Below, one piece after another: positions 19,301-28,854 of a stretch of 64,000 nt of DNA; positions within the stretch are counted from its first letter, which is position 1; every line of letters starts with the position of its first letter. The stretch is taken from positions 4,242,001 to 4,306,000 of the forward strand of contig NZ_JACHJC010000001.1 of assembly GCF_014203425.1 (NCBI RefSeq). The letters are read 5' to 3'. Under the pieces are notes generated by a model. The model ran no database searches and was not told where the DNA came from. It saw only the letters and a program-made list of their open reading frames with translations. A program made the position numbers and the translations under genes. The stretch comes from Micromonospora echinospora. Lineage in GTDB: Bacteria; Actinomycetota; Actinomycetes; Mycobacteriales; Micromonosporaceae.

Positions 19301-19650
19301 TCCTCCCACTCGGTCGCGTACGGCCGGCGGTAGCGGACCTTCGTCTGGCGCAGCGGGCTGGTCACCAGGCTCTTGCTGGCCGAGCCCTTCGGGCAGAGGC
19401 GGCCGCGCGAGATCGGGCTGTCCGGGTCGCCCTCGATCTGGGTGACCTTGCCGTCGGCGTGGAAGACGCGCTGCCCGCAGCCGACCGCGCAGTACGGACA
19501 GACCGAGCGGGCCATGCCGTCGGCGGTCTCGGTGCGGGGGGCCAGCTCGGCGGAGCGCGCCGACTGGGCGGCGGCGCCACGACCGAGCGGATCGGTGCCG
19601 GTGAGTTGCCGGTAGACCGGCCACCCCTGGATGAAGGTCTTCAGACCCAC
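16327..19650 (-). CDS. fdhA: Formate dehydrogenase catalytic subunit, selenoprotein (Sec190, in-frame TGA)
   Basis: A molybdopterin (bis-MGD) oxidoreductase oxidising formate to CO2, 1107 residues if the TGA at 19083–19081 is read as selenocysteine. N-terminal [4Fe-4S] ligands are C51PYC54AVGC58 and C86 in RLCPKG. The codon order around the TGA gives IENQARI-U-HSATVPGLGTS, then GRGGATDFQQ and NMAEAHPVGFQ, the expected active-site context (E. coli FdnG: NQARV-U-H). GTG at 19650 follows AGGAGG. No twin-arginine signal is seen, so the enzyme may face the cytoplasm. Ordinary gene calling would split it into a 189-residue and an 881-residue fragment. Confidence 0.95.
19052..19083 (-). promoter_or_regulatory. 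Bacterial SECIS element following the Sec TGA codon
   Basis: Starting 12 nt after the TGA (19083–19081), the minus strand forms a perfect six-pair stem GTCCCC/GGGGAC (19068–19063 with 19057–19052) closed by the five-base loop GGTCT. E. coli fdhF carries the same GGUCU apical sequence, also 18 nt after its UGA (from memory of that sequence). The position inside the coding region and the identical spacing make this the SelB-binding hairpin. Confidence 0.9.
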
Positions 19651-19740
19651 CCGGGCACCTCCTCTGCGTCGAGAACGGCTCTCACCTCTCGCTTCTCACC
19701 CTAGGCCAGGGGCCGGAGGCGTGCGAGTCGAGCCCACAGA

Positions 19741-19776
19741 CAGAGCCGCCCCGACCGAATGGCCGGGGCGGCTCTG
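19741..19776. terminator. Strong inverted repeat (possible terminator)
   Basis: Arms 19741–19753 and 19764–19776 (CAGAGCCGCCCCG and its exact complement) form a 13-bp perfect stem with a 10-base loop. No T tract follows. It lies about 175 bp past the hydrolase stop and 90 bp upstream of the fdhA start, so it could insulate fdhA from read-through. Confidence 0.6.
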
Positions 19777-19900
19777 GGCGTCGGTGTGCATGTCGCCTCT
19801 CGGCGAGTGGCGCGACGCGGCTCCAGCCGAACGGTATTCCGCGAAGGCATTATTGGTGAGGCCCGGGGACACTGAACACACCGACGCTCTGCACAACGGT

Positions 19901-19942
19901 ACCGGGGTCACGGTTCTTCCGCTCGTTCGTCGTGACCCCGGT
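19901..19942 (-). terminator. Terminator hairpin of the lysozyme-like hydrolase gene
   Basis: ACCGGGGTCACG (19901–19912) pairs exactly with CGTGACCCCGGT (19931–19942), loop 18 bases, beginning 11 bases after the stop of the 19953–20543 gene. Factor-independent terminators in high-GC actinomycetes often lack a T run, as here. Confidence 0.65.
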
Positions 19943-19952
19943 CACCGCCGGG

Positions 19953-20543
19953 TCAGCTGTTCCAGTGCTCGGCGACGAGGTCGGCGGCCTGCTGCTCCCA
20001 CTGGGCGTAGTGGTCCGGGTAGGCCGAGACCTGCACGGTCTGGGCGGCCTTGGTCAGCGGCATGTCCTGCCAGCCGTCGACCTGCTTCAGACCCTTCAGG
20101 AACGCCGTCGTGGAGTATTCGGGGTCGGTGATCTGCTCGACCGTGCCCCACCCGCTGGAGGGGCGCTGCTGGAACAGGCCCTGCGAGTCGTGGTCGTTAC
20201 GGTCACCGAGGTGGCCGAGGTTCTCCAGCTTCGACTCCTGCAACGCCGTGGCGATGGACACGACGGCGGCGCGCTCGTCCATGCCGGCCTTCTTGGTGGC
20301 GGCGATGATCGCCTTGACGTTGGCGGTCTGCTCGTCGGTGAGGTCGATGTGGGACTGGTTGCCCTGCACGCCGTGCGGGATCAGCGCGGCGGTGTCGAGC
20401 TTGCCGGCCGTCTGCGTGGTGGTGACGGCGGCGTCCCGCGCGGTGGGGGTGCTGTCGGTGTGGTTGAGCGGACCGGCGGCCAGACCACCAGCAACGGTCA
20501 GACCGGCGATACCGAGGATGCTCTTGCGCAGAATCGTGTTCAT
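19953..20543 (-). CDS. Secreted lysozyme/transglycosylase-like hydrolase (copy 1)
   Basis: A 196-residue protein with a signal peptide (MNTILRKSILGIAGLTVAGG, cleavage after about residue 23) and a C-terminal domain marked by ATALQESKLENLGHLGDRND, SQGLFQQRPSSGWGT and ITDPEYSTTAFL. The Glu in LQESKL and the GLFQQRPS block are typical of actinobacterial lysozyme-like/SLT-related domains, often annotated as hydrolases of peptidoglycan. The ATG is preceded by GGAG. A paralog lies at 32821–33561 and a truncated copy at 32526–32657. Confidence 0.82.
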   Translation of the reverse strand: MNTILRKSILGIAGLTVAGGLAAGPLNHTDSTPTARDAAVTTTQTAGKLDTAALIPHGVQGNQSHIDLTDEQTANVKAIIAATKKAGMDERAAVVSIATALQESKLENLGHLGDRNDHDSQGLFQQRPSSGWGTVEQITDPEYSTTAFLKGLKQVDGWQDMPLTKAAQTVQVSAYPDHYAQWEQQAADLVAEHWNS

Positions 20544-20871
20544 GGGGGCTCCATTCGGGGGTCGACGCACACCCACGGGGGATGGGATGCGCGGGCACCG
20601 TCAGGCGCTCAAGAAAGTCTTCGGGGATTTCCGGCTCGCTGCTCGTGGTGCGGGGGCCGGAGGCATGTGCAACGACCGCCGCCCCGCGTTCATTCCGGGG
20701 GCCTGTCACCCGCCCCGCGGGGGTGCGGGGGGATGCTGCTGCGGTCGTTCACCAGGTATAACGCCCCGGCCCCGCCCACGATTCCGCCACCAGGGTGTCC
20801 CCGACCACCCCGAAACCAGACACCCCGCCCACCCGCCGCCCGGCCCACCCCGACCGTGGCCCGAAAGCGTC

Positions 20872-20926
20872 GATCATGAGGTTGACGGCAGTTGGTGTCC
20901 GGTTTGTCGCCGCCAACTTCATGATC
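20872..20926. repeat. Type A inverted repeat (A1)
   Basis: The left arm GATCATGAGGTTGACGGC (20872–20889) pairs with the right arm GCCGCCAACTTCATGATC (20909–20926) with two mismatches/wobbles; loop of 19 bases containing TGTCCGGTTTGTC. Same family as 21324–21379 and 59233–59287. Confidence 0.85.
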
Positions 20927-21015
20927 AGATTGAGAGTGCGGGCCGTCGAGGACAGGCCCCTACCGCAAGCAGTCCCCCGAGCCCGGCCTTGCCGGTGTCG
21001 GTGGGCGGTTCGCGA

Positions 21016-21067
21016 GAGATCTTGGTACGGAACGGCCCTCATAAGGGCGGAAACGCACCAAGATCTC
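21016..21067. repeat. Type B inverted repeat (B1)
   Basis: GAGATCTTGGT (21016–21026) pairs with ACCAAGATCTC (21057–21067). The interior holds a second small palindrome, GCCCTCATAAGGGC. Similar in plan to 21213–21265. Confidence 0.8.
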
Positions 21068-21093
21068 TATCGCCAGCGGCGCAACGGCGCTTG

Positions 21094-21125
21094 ATGTCCG
21101 GTTTGTCGGCGTCAACCTCGCGATC
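21094..21125. repeat. Half copy of a type A repeat
   Basis: ATGTCCGGTTTGTCGGCG followed by TCAACCTCGCGATC matches the loop plus right arm of A1 and A3, but no matching left arm is present. This looks like a truncated or decayed member of the family. Confidence 0.6.
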
Positions 21126-21212
21126 GGCGGGGAGGCCGGGCCGCGCGGGGCGGATGCCGACGCGAGCAGGCCCCGAGCGGGCCTCACGGGTCCCGGCGCA
21201 CCCACCAGGCCG

Positions 21213-21265
21213 GGAGATCTTGGAAGGAATGGGCCCTCATGGGGCCCGCATCTTCCAAGATCTCC
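21213..21265. repeat. Type B inverted repeat (B2)
   Basis: GGAGATCTTGGAAG (21213–21226) pairs perfectly with CTTCCAAGATCTCC (21252–21265). The interior GGGCCCTCATGGGGCCC forms a further stem. Shares GAGATCTTGG and the GGCCCTCAT core with B1. Confidence 0.85.
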
Positions 21266-21323
21266 GACGAGCGCCGCGCGCTCGAAGTGAACAAGGCGAG
21301 CAAGTGGCGAGGACGCACCGGTC

Positions 21324-21379
21324 GATCATGAAGTTGGCGGCAGCGCGTGACCTGTTTTGTCCGGTCCAACTTCATGATC
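21324..21379. repeat. Type A inverted repeat (A2)
   Basis: GATCATGAAGTTGG (21324–21337) pairs perfectly with CCAACTTCATGATC (21366–21379). The loop contains CCTGTTTTGTCC, related to the TTTTGTC block of A3. About 100 bp upstream of the 21484 start. Confidence 0.85.
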
Positions 21380-21483
21380 AACGGGGTGGGGCGGGGTGGC
21401 GGGACGAGGGTGGGGGACGCTGAAGGGGTGCTGCGGCGGGACGGAACGGCGGAAATGCGCGGGGCAGGGGTTACCCTGATGCC

Positions 21484-21810
21484 ATGTCGGCCACCGCGCA
21501 CGCGTACCTCGCCCGCCCCGGGCGACCCGCCGTGGTGGCGCGCACCCTGGACGAGCTGACCGGGCCCACCACCGGCATCGTCGAGCTGCCGGTACGCCTC
21601 ATGTGGAGCAGCGAACGCGCGTTCGACCTGGCCGACCCGGACGAGCTGCTCTGGATGTACGAGAACGTGCTGCGCGAGACCTCCCGGGTGGAGGACCTGC
21701 GCGAGCTGATCCACGGAGGCACGTTGCGCCGGTTGTGGCCGCTGCTCAACCTGCCCCGGGGCGTACGCCTGGCCTGGGAGGGCCGGCACCGGAGCCTGCG
21801 CCCGGCGTGA
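21484..21810 (+). CDS. 108-residue protein paired with an AbiEii-like nucleotidyltransferase
   Basis: A soluble protein beginning MSATAHAYLARPGRPAVVAR, with a central ELPVRLMWSSERAFDLADPD and a helical C-terminus ending in basic residues. Its stop overlaps the GTG of the next gene (GTGA), so the two are translationally coupled. By position it could be the antitoxin or partner of the nucleotidyltransferase, but it does not look like the canonical AbiEi winged-helix antitoxin. I do not recognise a named domain. Confidence 0.7.
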   Translation: MSATAHAYLARPGRPAVVARTLDELTGPTTGIVELPVRLMWSSERAFDLADPDELLWMYENVLRETSRVEDLRELIHGGTLRRLWPLLNLPRGVRLAWEGRHRSLRPA

Positions 21811-22457
21811 CCCACCCGCACGACTTCTACCGGGAGGTGGCCCGGGTGGCCCTGGCCGCCGCCGGCCCGCACCGCTTCGTGCTCGGCGGCGGCGTCGCCT
21901 GGGCCGCGCACGGCCTGGTGACCCGGCCCACCGAGGACGTCGACCTGTTCGCCGACGTGGAGGGCGCCGCCGCGGCGGCGGCCGACGGGGTACGCGCGGC
22001 GCTGGAGCGGGCCGGCTACCGGGTGGCCGAGGCGGACCCGGGCGGGCTGGGCGAGGTGTTCGACGGCTTCGACAGGGACCTGCGGGACTTCGTGGTGAGC
22101 CGGGACGGCCGGCAGATCCGGCTCAGCCTGGCCCACCTGGACCGGCACCGCAGCCCGGTGGTGATGGACTTCGGCCCGGTCATGGACGTGCGGGACCTGA
22201 TCGCCAACAAGACCGCCGCGCTGGTCAACCGGCGGGAGGTACGCGACTACATCGACGTGTCCGCCGCGTTGGACCGGTACGCGGTGGCGGAGCTGCTGGA
22301 GCTGGCCCGGCAGGTGGACCCGGCGCTGGACGACGAGGACGTGCGCGCCGCGGGCCGCTACCTCGACGGGCTGGCCGACCGCCGGTTCACCCGGTACGGC
22401 CTGGACGCGCAGCGCATCGCCGAGGTGCGCCGCCGGATGGCCGTCTGGCCCCGCTGA
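21807..22457 (+). CDS. AbiEii/AbiGii-type nucleotidyltransferase
   Basis: A 216-residue protein with the minimal nucleotidyltransferase core: FVLGGGVAWAAHG (GG motif, residues about 22–34) and RPTEDVDLFAD (DxD metal site), then VMDVRDLIANKTAAL and REVRDYIDVSAAL, characteristic of the AbiEii/AbiGii family (toxins of type IV toxin–antitoxin and abortive-infection systems). The GTG at 21807 overlaps the previous TGA. Length is somewhat short compared with phage-defence AbiEii proteins. Confidence 0.82.
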   Translation: MTHPHDFYREVARVALAAAGPHRFVLGGGVAWAAHGLVTRPTEDVDLFADVEGAAAAAADGVRAALERAGYRVAEADPGGLGEVFDGFDRDLRDFVVSRDGRQIRLSLAHLDRHRSPVVMDFGPVMDVRDLIANKTAALVNRREVRDYIDVSAALDRYAVAELLELARQVDPALDDEDVRAAGRYLDGLADRRFTRYGLDAQRIAEVRRRMAVWPR

Positions 22458-22554
22458 GCAGCGAACCAGACGGCCGCGCCGGGACCGGACGGCCACGGCG
22501 GGACGAGCAGGCGAGGGCGGGACCAGCCGGCCGAGGCGCGACCGGACGGGCGGC

Positions 22555-23457
22555 TCACTTCGTCGGGCGGCCGCCGGTGACGCCGAGGATCTCGCCGGTG
22601 ACGTAGCTCGACTCCTGCGAGGCGAAGTAGACGTACGCGGGCGCCAGCTCGGCCGGCTGACCGGGACGGCCAAGCGGCGTGTCGGTGCCGAACTGCTCGA
22701 CCTTCTCCTCCGGCATGGTGGCCGGGATCAGCGGCGTCCAGATCGGACCGGGCGCGACCGCGTTGACCCGGATGCCCCGGTCGGCGAGGTTCTGTGCGAG
22801 CGCCTTGGTGAAGTTGGCGATGGCCGCCTTGGTGGTGGCGTAGTCGAGCAGCTGCGGCGACGGGTCGAACGCCTGGATCGACGACGTGTTGATGATCGTC
22901 GAGCCTTCCTTCATGTGCGGCACGGCGAACTTGCAGAGCCAGAACATGGCGTACACGTTGGTCTTGAAGACCCGGTCGAACTGCTCGGTGGTGATGTCGA
23001 GCAGGCCGTTGTCCTGCGACATCTGGTACGCCGCGTTGTTCACCAGGATGTCGACGCCACCGAGGTCGCGCAGCGCCCGGTCGACCAGGGCGCGGCAGTT
23101 GTCCTCCTCGCGCAGGTCGCACTGGACCGCGACGCCGGTGCGTCCGGCCTGCTCGATCAGGCTGACCGTCTCCCGCGCGTCCTTCTCCTCCTCGTCGCCG
23201 AGGTAGGTGATCAGGACGTCGGCGCCCTCGCGGGCGTAGGCGAGCGCCACCGCCCGGCCGATGCCGGAGTCGCCGCCGGTGATGATGGCGCGCTTGCCGG
23301 TGAGCCGGTCGCTGCCCCGGTACGACTCCTCACCGTGATCGGGCTTCGGGCCCATCTCCTGCTCGTTGCCGGGCGGCGTCTGCTGCTGCGCCGGCTGTCC
23401 CTCGCGCTGTCCGTACTGCTCGGCCGGGTGCTGCTGGGTGAACTGGTCCTCGCTCAT
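22555..23457 (-). CDS. Short-chain dehydrogenase/reductase (general stress type)
   Basis: A 300-residue NAD(P)-dependent SDR. A Gln/Pro-rich N-terminus of about 50 residues precedes the nucleotide site TGGDSGIGRAVA, the NNAAYQ motif, catalytic Ser in INTSSIQAF and YATTK (Tyr/Lys). The hydrophilic N-terminal extension and family resemblance match the YhxC/YhdF-type 'glucose-1-dehydrogenase-like' oxidoreductases linked to general stress in Gram-positive bacteria. The substrate is unknown. Transcribed divergently from the 5'-nucleotidase gene. Confidence 0.9.
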   Translation of the reverse strand: MSEDQFTQQHPAEQYGQREGQPAQQQTPPGNEQEMGPKPDHGEESYRGSDRLTGKRAIITGGDSGIGRAVALAYAREGADVLITYLGDEEEKDARETVSLIEQAGRTGVAVQCDLREEDNCRALVDRALRDLGGVDILVNNAAYQMSQDNGLLDITTEQFDRVFKTNVYAMFWLCKFAVPHMKEGSTIINTSSIQAFDPSPQLLDYATTKAAIANFTKALAQNLADRGIRVNAVAPGPIWTPLIPATMPEEKVEQFGTDTPLGRPGQPAELAPAYVYFASQESSYVTGEILGVTGGRPTK

Positions 23458-23608
23458 GTCTGCGCCCCTACCCCGGTGACCGGAGGGAAAACAGCGGTCA
23501 GGAGCGGGAAGCGAAACAAAACGGGCCGGTGTGGCGGAGGCGACATCCGGTGGTTATGGTGCGCAACGGCGCCCACGAGGCGCGAACCCCCCATTGGAAA
23601 GGCACCTC

Positions 23609-25399
<1,791 letters not shown>

Positions 25400-25409
25400 C
25401 CGTGCGGCG

Positions 25410-25433
25410 GGGTCCGGGCGCGCGCCCGGGCCC
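25410..25433. terminator. Bidirectional hairpin between convergent genes
   Basis: GGGTCCGGGCG pairs with CGCCCGGGCCC (one G·T wobble) around a minimal loop, placed exactly between the stops of the 5'-nucleotidase (plus) and the small minus-strand gene. Confidence 0.55.
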
Positions 25434-25434
25434 G

Positions 25435-25620
25435 TCAGCCGCCCGCGCGCAGGTGCCACTCCGACTCCCCGCCGACCGGGTCCGGCCGGTCCGGCGGGGT
25501 CTCGGTCTCCACGGACCCCGCCAGGTCCTCCGGGCGTACCCGGGCCGGCAGCTCGCCGAAGCGGACGTGCCGCAGGAACGCGTACTCCTCGTCGGTGAAC
25601 GACTCGGCCGGTTCACTCAT
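25435..25620 (-). CDS. 61-residue acidic protein (hypothetical)
   Basis: MSEPAESFTDEEYAFLRHVR followed by FGELPARVRPEDLAGSVETE and a disordered Pro-rich tail. The start at 25620 is the last good ATG; upstream in-frame sequence is Arg-rich and non-coding in character. Convergent with the 5'-nucleotidase gene and divergent from the alcohol dehydrogenase. Function unknown. Confidence 0.65.
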   Translation of the reverse strand: MSEPAESFTDEEYAFLRHVRFGELPARVRPEDLAGSVETETPPDRPDPVGGESEWHLRAGG

Positions 25621-25720
25621 GACCGCATTGTGCGCCCACCCGTCCCGCCGGCGCATCAACCGCGACGGCAGGGGTATGCCGCCGCGACGACCGTCGGCGA
25701 CGAGGTGGAGGCGACACGAC

Positions 25721-26755
25721 ATGCGCGCAGTACGGATGACCGCACCCGGGGTGCTGGAGCACACGGAGGTGCCCACGCCCGAGGCCGGCCCCGGCGAGGT
25801 GCTGCTGCGCGTCGGCGCGGTCGGCGCCTGTCACTCCGACCTGCACATCCTCGACGCGCCGGCCGGGGTGTTCCCGATCCCGATGACGCTCGGCCACGAG
25901 GTCGCCGGCACCGTTGACACGGTGGGCGCGGGAGTGGACGGCTGGTCGCCCGGCGACCGGGCCGCGGTCTACGGGATCATCGGCTGCGGCCGGTGCCGGG
26001 CCTGCCTGCGGGGCGACGAGAACCGGTGCCGGGTCACCCCGGTGGGCGGCGTCGGGCTCAGCCGTGACGGCGGGCTCGCCGAGTACGTGGTGGTGCCCGC
26101 GTCCCGACTGCTGCCGGTCGGCGACATGGACCTGACCCAGGCCGCGCCGCTCACCGACGCCGGGCTTACCCCGTACCACGCGGTGGAGCTGGCCCGGCCC
26201 CGGCTGCGGCCCGGCACCACCTGCGTGGTGATCGGCATCGGCGGGCTGGGGCACATGGGGGTGCAGATCCTGCTCGCCACCACCGCCGTGCGGATCGTCG
26301 CGGTGGACACCAGCCCCGCGGCGCTGGACCTGGCCAGCCGGCTCGGCGCCCACCACGTCGTGCAGGCCGGCCCGGACGCGGTGGAGAAGATCCGTGAGCT
26401 GGTCGGGCCGCCGCCGGACGGCGCGGACGTGGTGCTCGACTTCGTCGGCGCGCAGGCGACGCTCGACACCGGCCGGCAGGTCGTCGCCACCGGCGGTCAG
26501 TTGCTGCTGGTCGGCCTGGCCGGCGGTACGCTGCCGGTCCGGCCGGTCGCCGACGAGCCGCCGCCGGTGCCGATGGAGACCGGTGTGGTGGTGCCGTTCT
26601 GGGGCACCCGGGCCGAACTGCACGAGGTGATCGCGCTGGCCCGTGACGGCCGGCTGCACGCCGACGTGCAGACGTTCCCGCTCGCGGAGGCGCCGCAGGC
26701 GTACGAGGCGCTGCGCCGGGGCGACGTGCACGGGCGGGCGGTCATCGTCCCCTGA
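25721..26755 (+). CDS. Zinc-dependent alcohol dehydrogenase (MDR family)
   Basis: A 344-residue NAD-linked dehydrogenase. The catalytic zinc site is visible as GACHSD and GHEVAG; the structural zinc site as CGRCRACLRGDENRC (residues about 89–103). The cofactor fold follows at VVIGIGGLGHMGVQ. The ATG at 25721 lies downstream of GGTGGAGG. No operon partner; substrate not deducible (primary alcohol or aldehyde likely). Confidence 0.92.
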   Translation: MRAVRMTAPGVLEHTEVPTPEAGPGEVLLRVGAVGACHSDLHILDAPAGVFPIPMTLGHEVAGTVDTVGAGVDGWSPGDRAAVYGIIGCGRCRACLRGDENRCRVTPVGGVGLSRDGGLAEYVVVPASRLLPVGDMDLTQAAPLTDAGLTPYHAVELARPRLRPGTTCVVIGIGGLGHMGVQILLATTAVRIVAVDTSPAALDLASRLGAHHVVQAGPDAVEKIRELVGPPPDGADVVLDFVGAQATLDTGRQVVATGGQLLLVGLAGGTLPVRPVADEPPPVPMETGVVVPFWGTRAELHEVIALARDGRLHADVQTFPLAEAPQAYEALRRGDVHGRAVIVP

Positions 26756-26770
26756 CCGGGCCGGGCGCGC

Positions 26771-27562
26771 TCAGCCGTGCTGGAAGACCGGGGCGAGCAC
26801 CTCGGCCAGGCGTGCCTTGACCGCGTCGCGGTGCGGCTGCGGCAGCGCTGGCGCGTCCCGGCTCAGCCCGATGCCGGTGTCCAGCAGCACGTACAGCGCC
26901 CGCAACGTCCGCATGCTGTTCGAGGCGTGGGCCGGGGTGGTGCCCCGGGGCAGGGCGGCGTAGCCGGCCGCTACCGGTTCCAGCCAGGCGAGCGCGTCGG
27001 CGCGCGACAGGCCGGGCCGGGCCAGCACCAGCGCGACGGCGCGGGCCAGCCGGTCGTCCTCCTGCTCGGCGAAGAGGTGGTCGGTCGGCGCGACGAGACG
27101 CGCCGCGGCCAGGTCGAGCATGCTCGCCGGGTCGACCGACGGGTGGCGGCCGAACGTGGCCAGCAGGTCGGCGCCGTGGGCCACCGCGTGCAGCCAGCCG
27201 AGCTTCGCGTCGTGCCCGCGCAGGTCGGTCTCGGCCGGGTACCAGGCGCGGAACGCGGCCGGCCAGGCCGGGTCGAGGTCACCCCGGCTGACGATCATGT
27301 CCAGTACCAGCGGCGCGAACGTGCGGGCCTGGATCTCCGGGTCGGTGAAACGCTCGGCCATCAGCGCGCCCAGCCTCGCCCGGCGGGCGGCGTCGATGAC
27401 GTCCCGGGCGATCCAGGTGCGCAGTACCACGTAGGGCGCGCCGTCCCGGACCACCGGGTCGGGGTCGCGCAGCGCGGCGGCGAGTTCGGCGACGAGGTCG
27501 TCCAGGTCGCGGCCGTCCGGCACCGCGTAGTCGCGTTCGCAGACGAGATCCCAGTCGGTCAC
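26771..27562 (-). CDS. DUF2785-family protein
   Basis: A 263-residue, mostly helical protein. The segment KLGWLHAVAHGADLLATFGR is the recognisable centre of DUF2785, and the repeated Arg/Asp helices fit its HEAT-like fold. No catalytic residues or membrane segments. It lies ten bases downstream of the flavoprotein gene on the same strand and may be cotranscribed with it. The function of the family is unknown. Confidence 0.82.
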   Translation of the reverse strand: MTDWDLVCERDYAVPDGRDLDDLVAELAAALRDPDPVVRDGAPYVVLRTWIARDVIDAARRARLGALMAERFTDPEIQARTFAPLVLDMIVSRGDLDPAWPAAFRAWYPAETDLRGHDAKLGWLHAVAHGADLLATFGRHPSVDPASMLDLAAARLVAPTDHLFAEQEDDRLARAVALVLARPGLSRADALAWLEPVAAGYAALPRGTTPAHASNSMRTLRALYVLLDTGIGLSRDAPALPQPHRDAVKARLAEVLAPVFQHG

Positions 27563-27571
27563 CGCGCCAGG

Positions 27572-28717
27572 TTAACCGGCCGTGGCGCGCGCCCTCGCGG
27601 GCAGCCGGTCGAGCAGCGCCAGCCCGGCCCGTACCGGCCGCCGGTCGAGCATCTCGGCGAAGCTGGCCCGGCCCTGGCAGAACCGGACGAACATCCGCCA
27701 GCCGGGCGGGCTGGCGAGCATCGCGTGGAACACGTCGGGCCGCCGCTCGAACGTCTCCAGCAGCCGGTGCCCGGCGCGCATCTCCGGCGTCAGCCGCCGG
27801 TCGACCTCCCGGGCGTACGCGTCGAGGTCGCCGCCAGCCACCGCCTCCCCGGCGAGCCGCCCGGAGCGCAGCGCGTAGCTGATCCCCTCCCGGCTCCACG
27901 GCTCCAGCAGTCCGGCCGCGTCCCCGGCGACCAGCACCCGCCCGTGCCGCAGCGGGGAGTCGTCGGCGCGGCAGCGGGTGAGGTGACCGGAGTCGTGCTC
28001 CGGCGTCACCCCGGACAGTCCGAGCCGGTCGGTGAAGTCGCGCAGGTAGGCGCGCGTGCGGTCGCCGTCGCCCCGGGCCGAGATGACCCCCACGGTGAGC
28101 CGGTCGCCTTTCGGGAAGACCCACGCGTACGAGCCGGGCAGCGGCCCCCAGTCGAGCAGCACCCGGCCACGCCAGCGCTCCCGTTCGGCGGCCGCCACCG
28201 GCAGTTCCAGTTCCAGCCCCAGGTCGACCTGGCGGAAACGCACCCCGGCGTGCCGCGCCGTCACGCCGGAGGAGCCGTCCGCACCGACCACGGCACGGGC
28301 GCGCACCACCTCGCCGTCGGCCAGGCGCAGGCGTACCTCGTCGGGGTCCTGCTCGATCGCGCGGACCGCGACCCCCTCGCGGACCCGGGCGCCGGCGGCG
28401 ACGGCGGCGGCGCGCAGCCGGTCGTCGAACTCTTCCCGGCGGATCATCGTGACCAGCGGCGACGGGTGGCGGCGGGTGAACGCGCGTCGCCCGTCCCGGG
28501 TGAACGTGATCCGGTCGACCCGGTCGTGGGCGGGCACCTCGACGCGGTCGGTGAGCTCGGCCAGCGAGGTGCCGATCAGGCCGCCGCCGCAGGTCTTGTA
28601 GCGGGGGTGGGTGGCCCGTTCGACCACGAGCGTGCGGACGCCGGAGCGGGCCGCGGCGTGCGCGGCGGAGAGTCCGGCGGGCCCGCCGCCGACCACGACG
28701 AGATCCCAGATGATCAC
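27572..28717 (-). CDS. Geranylgeranyl reductase family FAD-dependent oxidoreductase
   Basis: A 381-residue flavoprotein. The N-terminal FAD-binding motif VVGGGPAGLSAAHAAARSG is followed by KTCGGGLIG, the conserved Cys-Gly-Gly region of geranylgeranyl-reductase-like enzymes; VVGADGSSGVTA and VAGDAAGLLEPWSREGI complete the FAD site. Members saturate isoprenoid chains, for example in menaquinone or carotenoid side chains. A lycopene-cyclase-like gene at the right edge is distant, so a pathway link is speculative. Confidence 0.9.
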   Translation of the reverse strand: MIIWDLVVVGGGPAGLSAAHAAARSGVRTLVVERATHPRYKTCGGGLIGTSLAELTDRVEVPAHDRVDRITFTRDGRRAFTRRHPSPLVTMIRREEFDDRLRAAAVAAGARVREGVAVRAIEQDPDEVRLRLADGEVVRARAVVGADGSSGVTARHAGVRFRQVDLGLELELPVAAAERERWRGRVLLDWGPLPGSYAWVFPKGDRLTVGVISARGDGDRTRAYLRDFTDRLGLSGVTPEHDSGHLTRCRADDSPLRHGRVLVAGDAAGLLEPWSREGISYALRSGRLAGEAVAGGDLDAYAREVDRRLTPEMRAGHRLLETFERRPDVFHAMLASPPGWRMFVRFCQGRASFAEMLDRRPVRAGLALLDRLPARARATAG

Positions 28718-28854
28718 TGGTGCAGCCTAGGGCACCGCCGTGCCGCGCTGCCCGGTACGACAGTCGTTCGGGTGGGCATCATCGCCGCCGGCCCGGGTAA
28801 CCGCCGGTTGCCGGCCGTCCGCCGGTCGGAGGGTCCACGCCGAGGAGGGAAGCG

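Larger units (their letters stand above)
20544..21483. other. 940-bp non-coding gap filled with inverted repeats
   Basis: No frame here has convincing coding character. The first 200 bp must hold the promoter of the minus-strand hydrolase, and the last 100 bp that of the plus-strand pair starting at 21484. Between 20872 and 21379 lie four complete GATC-type inverted repeats and one half repeat, listed separately. It is the densest repeat cluster in the window. Confidence 0.7.

Noticed and set aside
15727..19704. Very long open frame on the plus strand across the formate dehydrogenase region
   Set aside because: It is antisense to clear fdhA/fdhB homology; its protein is Arg/His/Val-rich low complexity as expected for the complement of a high-GC gene.
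20544..20760. c-di-AMP (ydaO) riboswitch upstream of the lysozyme-like gene
   Set aside because: Such riboswitches precede some cell-wall hydrolases in actinobacteria, but the conserved blocks could not be found in the leader.
20872..21379. CRISPR array
   Set aside because: The repeats are palindromes of different types at irregular spacing, with no unique regular spacers and no cas genes.
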